Shown: positions 57,114-64,000 of the stretch, piece after piece
How the letters are laid out: every line of letters begins with the position of its first letter
Numbering within the stretch: the first letter of the stretch is position 1
From: Actinokineospora fastidiosa
GTDB taxonomy: Bacteria > Actinomycetota > Actinomycetes > Mycobacteriales > Pseudonocardiaceae
Reading direction: 5' to 3'
NCBI RefSeq assembly: GCF_014648415.1
Contig: NZ_BMRB01000003.1
Location: 310,001-374,000 of the forward strand
Length of the DNA stretch: 64,000 nt
Position numbers and translations under genes: made by a program
Notes under the pieces: generated by a model
What the model was told of the DNA's origin: nothing
Databases searched by the model: none
What the model saw: only the letters and a program-made list of their open reading frames with translations

Positions 57114-57482
57114 ATGAAGTTCCTGCTCATGCTGCACATGAACCCCTCCGCCTGGGAGGCGCTGACCGAGGACGAGCGCCAGGCGGTGATGAACGCCCAC
57201 GAGGGGTTCATGGCCGCGATCAGGGAGTCCGGCGAGTTCATCAACACCCAGGCGCTGGCCGACCCGTCCACGGCGCGGGTCGTGCGCGTGCGCGACGGCG
57301 TGCCCGTGGTCAGCGACGGGCCGTACATCGAGACCAAGGAGTTCCTGGCCGGGTACTACCTGGTCGACTGCGAGAGCCAGGCGCGGGCGCTGGAGCTGGC
57401 CGCGATGATCCCGGACGCGGCGGTGCCCGGGATGGGCGTGGAGGTCCGGCAGATCATGTTCGACGCGGGCATGGAGATGTGA
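57114..57482 (+). CDS. YCII/DGPF-domain protein, partner of ECF42 sigma
   Basis: This 122-residue YCII-domain protein has VVSDGPYIETKEFLAGYYLVD, the DGPF-type signature. In ECF42 modules such a protein is the usual neighbour of the sigma factor. It overlaps the sigma factor by 4 bases (GTGA), so the two are coupled. ATG 57114 follows GGGAGA. Its biochemical role is unknown; a peroxidase-like or signal-sensing role is proposed for the family. Confidence 0.9.
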   Translation: MKFLLMLHMNPSAWEALTEDERQAVMNAHEGFMAAIRESGEFINTQALADPSTARVVRVRDGVPVVSDGPYIETKEFLAGYYLVDCESQARALELAAMIPDAAVPGMGVEVRQIMFDAGMEM

Positions 57483-58696
57483 GCGGCTTCGAGGCGGACC
57501 TGCGGGCGCTGGCCCCGCAGGTCCTCGGGACCCTCGTGCGCAGGCACGGGCAGTTCGACGCGTGCGAGGACGCCGTGCAGGAGGCGCTGCTGGCGGCCGT
57601 CACCCAGTGGCCCTCGGGGATGCCGGACGACCCGCGCGCGTGGCTGCTGACGGTGGCCACGCGCAGGCTGACCGACATGTGGCGCAGCGAGTCGGCCCGC
57701 CGCCGCCGCGAGGAGGCCGACGCGCTGCGGACCGTCCCGTCGGAGCCGTCGGCGGTGGACGACACGCTGCGGCTGCTGTTCCTGTGCTGCCATCCGGACC
57801 TGTCGCCGTCGTCGCAGGTGGCGTTGACGCTGCGCGCGGTGGGCGGGCTGACGACGGCGCAGATCGCCCGGGCGTTCCTGGTGCCGGAGGCGACGATGGC
57901 CCAGCGCATCAGCCGCGCGAAGGCCCGGGTGCGGGGCGGGTTCACCGAGCACGATGGCGCGCTGCCCGCCGTGCTCCAGGTGCTGTACCTGATCTTCAAC
58001 GAGGGCTACACGGCGGGCGCGGGCGCGGACCTGCTGAACACCGACCTGACCGCCGAGGCCATCCGCCTCACCCGCCTGGCCCGCGCGGCGCTGCCCGACG
58101 AGCCGGAGGTGACGGCCCTGCTGGCGCTGATGCTCCTCACCGACGCCCGCCGCCCGGCCCGCACCGCCCCCGACGGCGGTCTGGTGCCCCTGGAGGAGCA
58201 GGACCGGACGCTGTGGAACCGCGACCAGATCACGGAGGGCGTGCGCCTGGCGTCCTCGGCGATGTCGACGGGTGGACTGGGGCCGTACCGCCTGCAGGCG
58301 GCGATCGCGGCGGTGCACGCGGAGGCGCCGTCGGCGGCGGAGACGGACTGGCGGCAGATCGCGGTCCTGTACCGCATCCTGTCGCGGATCGCGCCGAACC
58401 CGATGGTCACCCTGAGCCACGCGGTGGCGGTGGCGATGGTGGAGGGGCCGTCGGCGGGCCTGGCCCTGCTGGACACCCTGGACGACGACAGCCGGGTGGC
58501 CCACCACCACCGCCTGGCGGCCGTCCGCGCCCACCTGCTGGAGATGACCGGCGACCCCACCGCCGCCCGCGCCGCCTACCTGGCCGCCGCCCGAGCCACC
58601 GCCAGCGCCCCCGAACAGCGCTACCTGACCACCCGAGCCGACCGTCTCCGTGCCGATCCCCCCGCCCCTCCCCAGATGACCACATCATCTGAGTAA
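57479..58696 (+). CDS. ECF42-type RNA polymerase sigma factor
   Basis: This 405-residue ECF sigma factor has sigma region 2 at the N-terminus (CEDAVQEALLAAVTQWP), region 4 at about 110-170 (LTTAQIARAFLVPEATMAQRISRAK), and a long C-terminal TPR-like helical extension (about 200-390) that is the mark of the ECF42 group. GTG 57479 overlaps the YCII stop. No anti-sigma factor is present, as is usual for ECF42; the C-terminal extension is thought to be needed for activity. The last seven codons (QMTTSSE and stop) already lie inside the first unit of the 17-bp repeat array. Confidence 0.92.
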   Translation: MSGFEADLRALAPQVLGTLVRRHGQFDACEDAVQEALLAAVTQWPSGMPDDPRAWLLTVATRRLTDMWRSESARRRREEADALRTVPSEPSAVDDTLRLLFLCCHPDLSPSSQVALTLRAVGGLTTAQIARAFLVPEATMAQRISRAKARVRGGFTEHDGALPAVLQVLYLIFNEGYTAGAGADLLNTDLTAEAIRLTRLARAALPDEPEVTALLALMLLTDARRPARTAPDGGLVPLEEQDRTLWNRDQITEGVRLASSAMSTGGLGPYRLQAAIAAVHAEAPSAAETDWRQIAVLYRILSRIAPNPMVTLSHAVAVAMVEGPSAGLALLDTLDDDSRVAHHHRLAAVRAHLLEMTGDPTAARAAYLAAARATASAPEQRYLTTRADRLRADPPAPPQMTTSSE

Positions 58697-59286
58697 GCCA
58701 GATCGTCACATCGTCCACGCGACCGCACACCTTCAGCGCCCAGATGACGAGATCATCCGAACCGCCGGGGATCGACAAGCTCAGATGATGCGACCATCCG
58801 AATGATCAGACCATCTGAACGATCGGGCCCATCTGAATGAACAGACCACCTGGATGCCGAGACCATCCGGATGGTCGGGCCATCCGGATGGTCGGGCCAT
58901 CCGGGATTCGGGCCGCCCTGAATGCTAAGTCCGCCTGGATGATCAGGCCATCTGAGTGGGGAGCACCCGGATGATCAGGTCATCTGGTGCGGAGCTACCT
59001 GGATGATCAGGTCATCTGGGTGCAGAGCCGCCTGGATGATCAGACCCTTCGGATGATGGAGCCATCTGGATGATCAGGTCATTCGGATGATCAGGACATC
59101 CGGAAGGTCGGGCCATTCGGAGGTTCGGACCCTTCGGATCGGGCGAGCATCCGGTTCGGCGCGCTTCAAATGATCTGATCATCTGAATGGCCAGGTTGCT
59201 CAGCGTTGCACTCATTCAGATGGTCTCATCATCCACATGGTCTGATCATTTAGATGATGTTGTCATCTGGATGGTGGGATCATCTG
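58675..59286. repeat. Array of about 34 imperfect 17-bp repeats
   Basis: The whole gap between the two convergent sigma modules, plus the last codons of the first, is built from 17-bp units of consensus GATGATCAGGYCATCYG. Exact 17-base steps run at 59035, 59052, 59069, 59086, 59103, 59120 and 59137. With a few 15-, 16- or 18-base units the phase runs from 58784 to 59286, and looser units continue left to 58675. Many units hold a GATGA-N5-TCATC dyad with half-sites one helical turn apart. At least 15 GATC sites lie in about 610 bases. No spacers are present, so it is not CRISPR. The period is not a multiple of three, so it is not coding. Confidence 0.93.
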
Positions 59287-59292
59287 GGGTGA

Positions 59293-59877
59293 TCACCCTG
59301 CTGGCGTGAGGGTCACGGTTCTGCCGGTGGCAGCCAGGAGGAGGTCTCCCAAGGGAGCGTGGCGGTCCTCGCCGGTGCCGGAGGTCCAGTCGGCGTCGGT
59401 GGCTACCAGGCGGATGGTGCGGAAGCGTTTGCGGGCGCCGTAGAACCGGCTGGCCAGGACGTGTTCCAGGGCGGCCACCGTCTGCTCCTCCGGCATCTCC
59501 CGCACCCGTCCCAGGGCGCGGGCCACGTCCTGGCCGTGGACCAAGGCGTCCACCAGGGGGTCGAGGAGGCCCGACCCGGGAGCGCGGCGGGGTGAGCCCG
59601 CCGTCTCCCGCAGTTGGGCGACCAGCTCCACCCGGTCGAACCGGGCGGCCCGTTCCGTCGCCGCGCGGGCGACCATTCGGTTGAAGTCGCCGCGGGCGCG
59701 GATCGCCCCCACGATGCACTCGCGCCAGCCTGTCCGGGTCGACAAGGTCATGTGAGCGGCCACGTCGTGGACCGTCCAGCCGGGACACAGCGACGGGGCG
59801 CGCCACTCGGCGTCGGTCAGGGCGTCCAGGAAGTCCGCCAGGCTCAGCCGCTCGGCGCGGGTCCAGTCAGGAATCAC
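59293..59877 (-). CDS. Maleylpyruvate-isomerase/DinB-family protein
   Basis: This 194-residue DinB-like four-helix protein of the mycothiol-dependent maleylpyruvate isomerase family (TIGR03083) has the N-terminal pattern DALTDAEWRAPSLCPGWTVHDVAAHM, whose histidines and acidic residues form the metal site. Its start at 59877 overlaps the second sigma factor stop by 11 bases, so it is the third gene of that module. Mycothiol-dependent isomerisation or conjugation is the family role; the substrate is unknown. The stop codon lies 7 bases from the repeat array. Confidence 0.88.
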   Translation of the reverse strand: MIPDWTRAERLSLADFLDALTDAEWRAPSLCPGWTVHDVAAHMTLSTRTGWRECIVGAIRARGDFNRMVARAATERAARFDRVELVAQLRETAGSPRRAPGSGLLDPLVDALVHGQDVARALGRVREMPEEQTVAALEHVLASRFYGARKRFRTIRLVATDADWTSGTGEDRHAPLGDLLLAATGRTVTLTPAG

Positions 59878-61093
59878 CGATCTCCTCCAGTCGTCGGCGC
59901 GCGTGGGCGCGTTCGGGTTCCGTTCCGGCCAGCTCCAGCGCCTGCCGGTAGGCCGCAGCGGCGTCGGCCGCCCTGCCCAGCCGGGTCAGCAGGTCTCCCC
60001 GCGCCGACGCGTAGGGGTGGTAGGCGCGCAGCCGCGGCTCGTCCGCCAGCTCGTCCAGCAGCGCCAGCCCCGCCTCCGCACCGTCCCGCATCGCGACGGC
60101 CGCGGCGCGGTTGACGGCGACCACCGGGGACGGCGTCATGGCCAGCAGCACGTCGTACAGCGCCACGATCTGCGGCCAGTCGGTCGACTCCACCGACGCG
60201 GCCTCGTCGTGCAGGGCCGCGATCGCCGCCTGCACGCCGTACGGGCCGGGCGCACCCCCGGTCAGCGCGGTCTCCACCAGCGCCCGGCCCTCGTCGATCA
60301 TCGGACGGTCCCAGCGGGACCGGTCCTGGTCCTCCAGCAGCACCAGCTCCCCCGAGGGGCCGGTGCGGGCGTCGCGGCGGGCGAAGACCAGCAGCATCAG
60401 CGCCAGCAGGCCCGCGACCTCCCGCTCGCCCGGCAGCAGGCGGCGCAGGATGCGCGCCAGCCGAATGGCCTCCGCCGCCAGGTCGAGCCGCTGGAGGGCG
60501 TCACCGGAGCTGGCCGCGTAGCCCTCGGTGAACACCGAGTACACGACCTGCAGCACCCCGGGCAGCCGCGACGGCAGCTCGTCGGCGCCCGGCACGCGGA
60601 ACGGGATGCGGGCCTCGCGGATCTTGTTCTTCGCCCGCACGATCCGCTTGCTCATCGTCGCGGTCGGGACCAGGAACGCGCGGGCCACCTCGGCGGTGGT
60701 CAGCCCGGCCAGGCAGCGCAGCGTCAGCGCCACGCGGTCCTCGGCGGGCAGCGCCGGGTGGGCGCAGGTGAAGAACAGCTGCAGCCGCTCGTCGGGCAGG
60801 TCGGCGGTCGCGTCCGCCGGTGGCGCCGGGTCGGCGCGGTCCGCCTCGACCTGCAGGATCGCCAGCCGCGCCGCGTACGTCCGGTCGCGGCGCAGGCGGT
60901 CGACCGCCCGGCGCCGGGCCGTGGTCAGCAGCCAGGCGCCGGGCCGGTCCGGGACGCCGTCGACCGGCCAGCGCACCAGTGCCGCCTCGATCGCCTCGGA
61001 GGCGACGTCCTCGGCCAGGTCGAGGTCGCCGAAGCGGCGCACGAGGGCGGCGAGCAGCCTGCCCCGCTCCTCGCGGAAGACGGCGGAGTCCAC
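59867..61093 (-). CDS. Second ECF42-type sigma factor
   Basis: This 408-residue ECF sigma factor has region 2 (LDLAEDVASEAIEAALVRWP), region 4 (LTTAEVARAFLVPTATMSKRI) and the long C-terminal TPR-like extension of ECF42. It begins one base after the YCII gene on the minus strand and is followed by the DinB-family gene. It is clearly paralogous to the 57.5-kb sigma factor but strongly diverged (the region 4 segments differ at many positions), so the two modules are unlikely to be a recent duplication. Confidence 0.92.
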   Translation of the reverse strand: MDSAVFREERGRLLAALVRRFGDLDLAEDVASEAIEAALVRWPVDGVPDRPGAWLLTTARRRAVDRLRRDRTYAARLAILQVEADRADPAPPADATADLPDERLQLFFTCAHPALPAEDRVALTLRCLAGLTTAEVARAFLVPTATMSKRIVRAKNKIREARIPFRVPGADELPSRLPGVLQVVYSVFTEGYAASSGDALQRLDLAAEAIRLARILRRLLPGEREVAGLLALMLLVFARRDARTGPSGELVLLEDQDRSRWDRPMIDEGRALVETALTGGAPGPYGVQAAIAALHDEAASVESTDWPQIVALYDVLLAMTPSPVVAVNRAAAVAMRDGAEAGLALLDELADEPRLRAYHPYASARGDLLTRLGRAADAAAAYRQALELAGTEPERAHARRRLEEIGDS

Positions 61094-61094
61094 C

Positions 61095-61424
61095 TCAGAA
61101 CTCGGCGACCGGCCGGACGACGACCGCCCCGTCCCGCGCCCCCGGGCACCGCCGCGCCCAGTCCAGCGCCACGTCGAGGTCCGGCACGTCGATGATGTAG
61201 TAGCCGCCCAGGACCTCGCGCGTCTCCGCGTACGGCCCGTCGGTCACGGTGGCCTCCCCCGCCGCGTCCACCTGGACGGTCGTGGCGGTGGTGAGGTCCT
61301 TGAGGGTGTGCCCGGAGACGAACACGCCCGCGTCCTTGACGGTCTTGTCGTAGGCCACCCAGTCCTCGAACGTGCACTGCGCCTCGTCCGCCGAGCCCGC
61401 GTAGATCATGAGCATGTACTTCAC
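61095..61424 (-). CDS. YCII/DGPF-domain protein of the second ECF42 module
   Basis: This 109-residue YCII-domain protein has EATVTDGPYAETREVLGGYY, the DGPF-type motif. It starts the second module, one base ahead of the sigma factor. ATG 61424. The likely role is partner or sensor of the ECF42 factor, as for the first module. Confidence 0.9.
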   Translation of the reverse strand: MKYMLMIYAGSADEAQCTFEDWVAYDKTVKDAGVFVSGHTLKDLTTATTVQVDAAGEATVTDGPYAETREVLGGYYIIDVPDLDVALDWARRCPGARDGAVVVRPVAEF

Positions 61425-61502
61425 TGTCCGTCTCCCATCGTCGTCCTACACCTATACGACGAACGAGAGACGGCGGCACGGACCGAGGCGCCGAGAAAGT
61501 TC

Positions 61503-62168
61503 TCAGGGCGCCGCCGGGGTCGACACCGCGTCCCCGATCACCGGACCGCTGACCTCCGGCTGGTCGATCACCGGCTCCTCGATGACCGGGTCCTCGATCG
61601 CGGGCTCCTCGACCACCGGGTCCTCGATCACCGGCGCCTCGGCAGCGGGCTCGCCGACCACCGGGTCAGGCCCCCACACCGGCACCGGTCCCCACAGGGG
61701 CACCGGTCCCCACATGGGCACGGGCTCCCACACCGGCACCGGGTGATGCACCACGACCGGCTCGCCCATCTCCTGCAGGTACGCCTCGATCACGCTGAGC
61801 AGCGAGTTGACCAGCGTGGCCACCGCCGTCGGCGGCCGGTACGGGTCCCACGGCCAGGAGTCCCGGATCTGCGCCGCCAGCGCGTCGGCCTCGTCGAGCA
61901 GTCCGAACGCCCGCTCCGACCGCGCCACCTCGTAGGCGGCGGCGATCGCGGGCGGCAGGTCGGTGACGGCCTCGATCAGGGCGAAGGAGTCGCCCGCCGT
62001 CACGGCGGTCGCGATGCGCTCGTGCAGTGCCGTCAGGTCGGACTCGACGGTCCGGGGCTCGCTCTCGGCGACCACCGGGGTCGTCGCGATGGCGAGGCCC
62101 GTGGCCGCCGTGGACATCACGCCCACGGCCATGACAGCGGCCGCGATCCGCCCGAGGTGTCGATTCAT
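61503..62168 (-). CDS. Secreted protein with WGPVP and PVIE repeats
   Basis: This 221-residue secreted protein has a signal peptide (about residues 1-33, IAAAVMAVGVMSTAATGLAIA), a helical middle (about 40-130) and a C-terminal repeat region: first VPVWEPVPMWGPVPLWGPVP (about 140-165), then short PVIEDPVVEEPAIEDP repeats to the end. ATG 62168 with GGAGAGGAAC is preferred over a longer upstream start. Function is unknown; the repeats could mediate wall or protein contact. It is separated from the ECF42 module by 78 bases. Confidence 0.7.
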   Translation of the reverse strand: MNRHLGRIAAAVMAVGVMSTAATGLAIATTPVVAESEPRTVESDLTALHERIATAVTAGDSFALIEAVTDLPPAIAAAYEVARSERAFGLLDEADALAAQIRDSWPWDPYRPPTAVATLVNSLLSVIEAYLQEMGEPVVVHHPVPVWEPVPMWGPVPLWGPVPVWGPDPVVGEPAAEAPVIEDPVVEEPAIEDPVIEEPVIDQPEVSGPVIGDAVSTPAAP

Positions 62169-62419
62169 CGAAGTTCCTCTCCGGTTTGGTCCACTGCCCC
62201 CTTTCAACCGCTACCAGGCGCAATCAAAGGACACCATATGATCACCCATTGTGATCACCCCGGCTTCACCCGGTCCGGATACGGCGGTCGCGGTACGGGC
62301 GACCACCATCGGGGCCGGAATGGGACATTCCGTCACGGACGGCCAGAATTGCTCCACGCCGGATAACTCGATCAGGCATCATCGCGTGCCGTCGGATCAA
62401 TAACGCGTGTCGCGCCCGT

Positions 62420-62782
62420 TTACCACCGCGAGGCGACCAGCGGCCGCAGCGCGGCGTCGAGGTCCGGGCAGATCGAGACGATCTCGTGGACGCCGGTCAG
62501 GTGCAGCGTGCGCAGCACCGGCCCCGGCCGGGCCGCGACGCGCAGCCGCCGTCCCCGGTGCAGGCAGTGGTAATGCGCCCTGATCAGCAGGGGCGCGGTG
62601 CCGACGCTGAGGTATCCCACCTCGGTCAGGTCCACCACGACGAGCATCTTCGCGGAGTTCTCCCCGCAGGCCTCCTCGACCTGCTGGCGCCACGGCTCCT
62701 CGCCCGCAAGGTCGATGCGCCCCCGCGCGGCGACCACGACGGCGGAGCGCGTCCGCCGGGTGGTCACGACCAAGGGCGTCAC
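62420..62782 (-). CDS. STAS-domain protein (anti-sigma factor antagonist type)
   Basis: This 120-residue single STAS domain of the SpoIIAA/RsbV type is a cytoplasmic switch that binds an anti-sigma factor kinase. The segment KMLVVVDLTEVGYLSVGTAP carries the region that holds the phosphorylatable serine (or a nearby residue) in this family. GTG 62782 with AGGAG five bases upstream is preferred to a longer start. No partner kinase is adjacent. Confidence 0.8.
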   Translation of the reverse strand: MTPLVVTTRRTRSAVVVAARGRIDLAGEEPWRQQVEEACGENSAKMLVVVDLTEVGYLSVGTAPLLIRAHYHCLHRGRRLRVAARPGPVLRTLHLTGVHEIVSICPDLDAALRPLVASRW

Positions 62783-62958
62783 GAAACTCCTCCAGCCACA
62801 CAAGGGGGATTGCCCGGTCACACCAGGCCCACGGACTATAACGGAGCGATCACCGCCGCGGACCCGACCACCCGTTCGCCGACCCGAATGCCACTCAAAT
62901 CACACTCCAATCGCTGAATTACGCGAGCATCACACGCGTTCGGTCACGGCCCGGGGTT

Positions 62959-63618
62959 ATGTTCACCCACATGCGCCCCACGTCCCGGCTCTGGTTCGGC
63001 CTCACGGCCCTGGTCGCGCTGGCCGGGCTCGCCGTGCAGACCACGGTCTCGATCACGGCGACCAGCGGTCAGTTCGAGACCGCCGCAGGCCGCGTCTTCA
63101 ACATGCTCTGCTACTTCACGATCCAGTCGAACCTGATCGTCTGCGCCACGCACGCCCTGCTCGCACGCGATCCGAACCGCACGGGACCGGTGTTCGCGGC
63201 GTTCCGCCTGGCGGGCCTCATCGGCATCACCGTGACCGGCGTCGTCTACCACACGGTCCTGCGCTCGCTCTATGACCTGACCGGCCTCGCGCACATCGCG
63301 GACCTGCTGCTGCACACCGCGACCCCGATCCTGACGGTCGTCGGCTGGCTGCTGTTCGGCCCGCGCGCCCGGATCGGGCTCCGGACGGCGCTGCACGCGC
63401 TGCTGTTCCCCGCGCTGTACCTGGTGTTCACGCTGATCCGCGGCCCGATCGCGGAGTTCTACCCGTACCCGTTCCTGGACGTGGCGCTGAACGGCTACGG
63501 CAGCGTCCTGCTGAACAGCCTGGCCGTCGCCGTGCTGTTCCTGCTCCTGGCCTTCGGCGCGCTCGCGCTGGACCGCGTGCTCACGCGGGCGCCAGCCGAG
63601 GCGGGAAGCCCCCGGTAG
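62959..63618 (+). CDS. Pr6Pr-family membrane protein
   Basis: This 219-residue integral membrane protein has about six helices of the Pr6Pr family, with the conserved NMLCYFTIQSNLIVCATHALLA and TGVVYHTVLR segments. Function is unknown. Its 3' end overlaps the convergent PPOX-type gene by 38 bases. Confidence 0.88.
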   Translation: MFTHMRPTSRLWFGLTALVALAGLAVQTTVSITATSGQFETAAGRVFNMLCYFTIQSNLIVCATHALLARDPNRTGPVFAAFRLAGLIGITVTGVVYHTVLRSLYDLTGLAHIADLLLHTATPILTVVGWLLFGPRARIGLRTALHALLFPALYLVFTLIRGPIAEFYPYPFLDVALNGYGSVLLNSLAVAVLFLLLAFGALALDRVLTRAPAEAGSPR

Positions 63619-64000
63619 CGATCGGCCCCCACCGCTGGATCTCCACCCGGATCAGGCATTTGCCCTGGCGCACCATCGCGGCGCGGTAGTCGTCCCAGTC
63701 GGGGTGCTCGCCGGAGATCGACCGGTAGTACTCGACCAGCGGCTCCAGCGCGTCCGGCAGGTCGAGCACCTCGGCCCGGCCGTCGACCTGCACGTACGGC
63801 CCGTTCCAGTCGTCGGAGAGCACGCACGCCGAGACCGAGGGGGTGCGCCGGATGTTGCGCGCCTTCGCCCGCTCGGGATAGGTGGACACGACCAGCCTGC
63901 CCGCCGCGTCGACGCCCGCCGAGACCGGCGACAGCTGCGGCGTCCCGTCCGCCCTGGTCGTGACCAGCACGCACCGCGAGCGGCCCCGCAGGAAAGAGAT
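63581..64000 (-). CDS. PPOX/F420-type split-barrel protein, 5' end outside window
   Basis: The partial frame is open to the window edge, giving at least 139 residues of a pyridoxamine-5'-phosphate-oxidase-like split beta-barrel. The motif LVTTRADGTPQLSPVSAGVD and the SISGEHPDWDDYRAAM region match actinobacterial PPOX-class proteins that use F420 or FMN. The start is upstream of the window. It ends convergently within the Pr6Pr gene. Confidence 0.88.
   Translation of the reverse strand: MSFLRGRSRCVLVTTRADGTPQLSPVSAGVDAAGRLVVSTYPERAKARNIRRTPSVSACVLSDDWNGPYVQVDGRAEVLDLPDALEPLVEYYRSISGEHPDWDDYRAAMVRQGKCLIRVEIQRWGPIATGGFPPRLAPA

Noticed and set aside
58675..59286. CRISPR array
   Set aside because: Units are contiguous 17-mers with no unique spacers, and no cas genes are present.
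58675..59286. Protein-coding repeat region
   Set aside because: The 17-base period is not a multiple of three and stop codons occur in all frames.

Overview
The window is high-GC actinobacterial DNA. It carries mycothiol-type DinB enzymes, SARP/AfsR and PucR regulators, ECF42 sigma factors, DUF6292, DUF6801 and DUF732 proteins, and many GTG/TTG starts. The gene content best fits the Pseudonocardiales (Actinosynnema/Saccharothrix/Lentzea/Actinokineospora relatives). That placement is an inference, because no rRNA is present.

Layout. (1) 1-15.9 kb is a conserved housekeeping block. A GH13 alpha-glucosidase is followed on the minus strand by a conserved protein, an acyl-CoA thioesterase, the 180-kDa NAD-glutamate dehydrogenase, EttA and an SSB. 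From memory this order matches Rv2471-Rv2478c of Mycobacterium tuberculosis. It is interrupted by a MerR relic, a lower-GC DUF732 gene and a 1622-residue TPR/degenerate-GGDEF protein rich in internal repeats. (2) 16-20.3 kb holds a CtaG/CopD membrane protein and a divergent MFS/LacI pair sharing a 14-bp operator. (3) 20.4-25.3 kb is accessory: tRNA-Arg, a three-gene cassette with a peptidoglycan-binding domain split by a stop codon, DUF6292, a 42-residue peptide coupled to a GNAT, a cold-shock protein and a methyltransferase. (4) 25.3-38.4 kb holds an AfsR-type regulator, a CDF metal exporter, two solute-binding proteins without a permease, an odd tRNA-like gene, a lytic polysaccharide monooxygenase under a perfect CebR box, and LuxR- and PucR-type regulators. 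(5) 38.6-45 kb holds a secreted DUF6801 protein, metH behind an S-adenosylhomocysteine riboswitch, and a repeat-bearing membrane protein. (6) 45-57 kb looks like a small biosynthetic locus: a polyketide synthase whose KS, AT and KR active sites are lost, a 52-residue protein, a multicopper oxidase, a flavin monooxygenase-like protein, an SgcJ/EcaC-like protein, a DAHP synthase and an acyl-CoA carboxylase beta subunit. (7) 57-61.4 kb has two convergent YCII/ECF42 sigma modules. The gap between them is filled by about 34 imperfect 17-bp repeats, each able to form a GATGA-N5-TCATC dyad. (8) 61.5-64 kb holds a repeat-rich secreted protein, a STAS protein, a Pr6Pr membrane protein and a partial PPOX-type protein.

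The parts that look least described are the 17-bp array between the two sigma modules and the active-site-less PKS with its redox neighbours. The split PGBD, the peptide-GNAT pair and the atypical tRNA-like gene come next.
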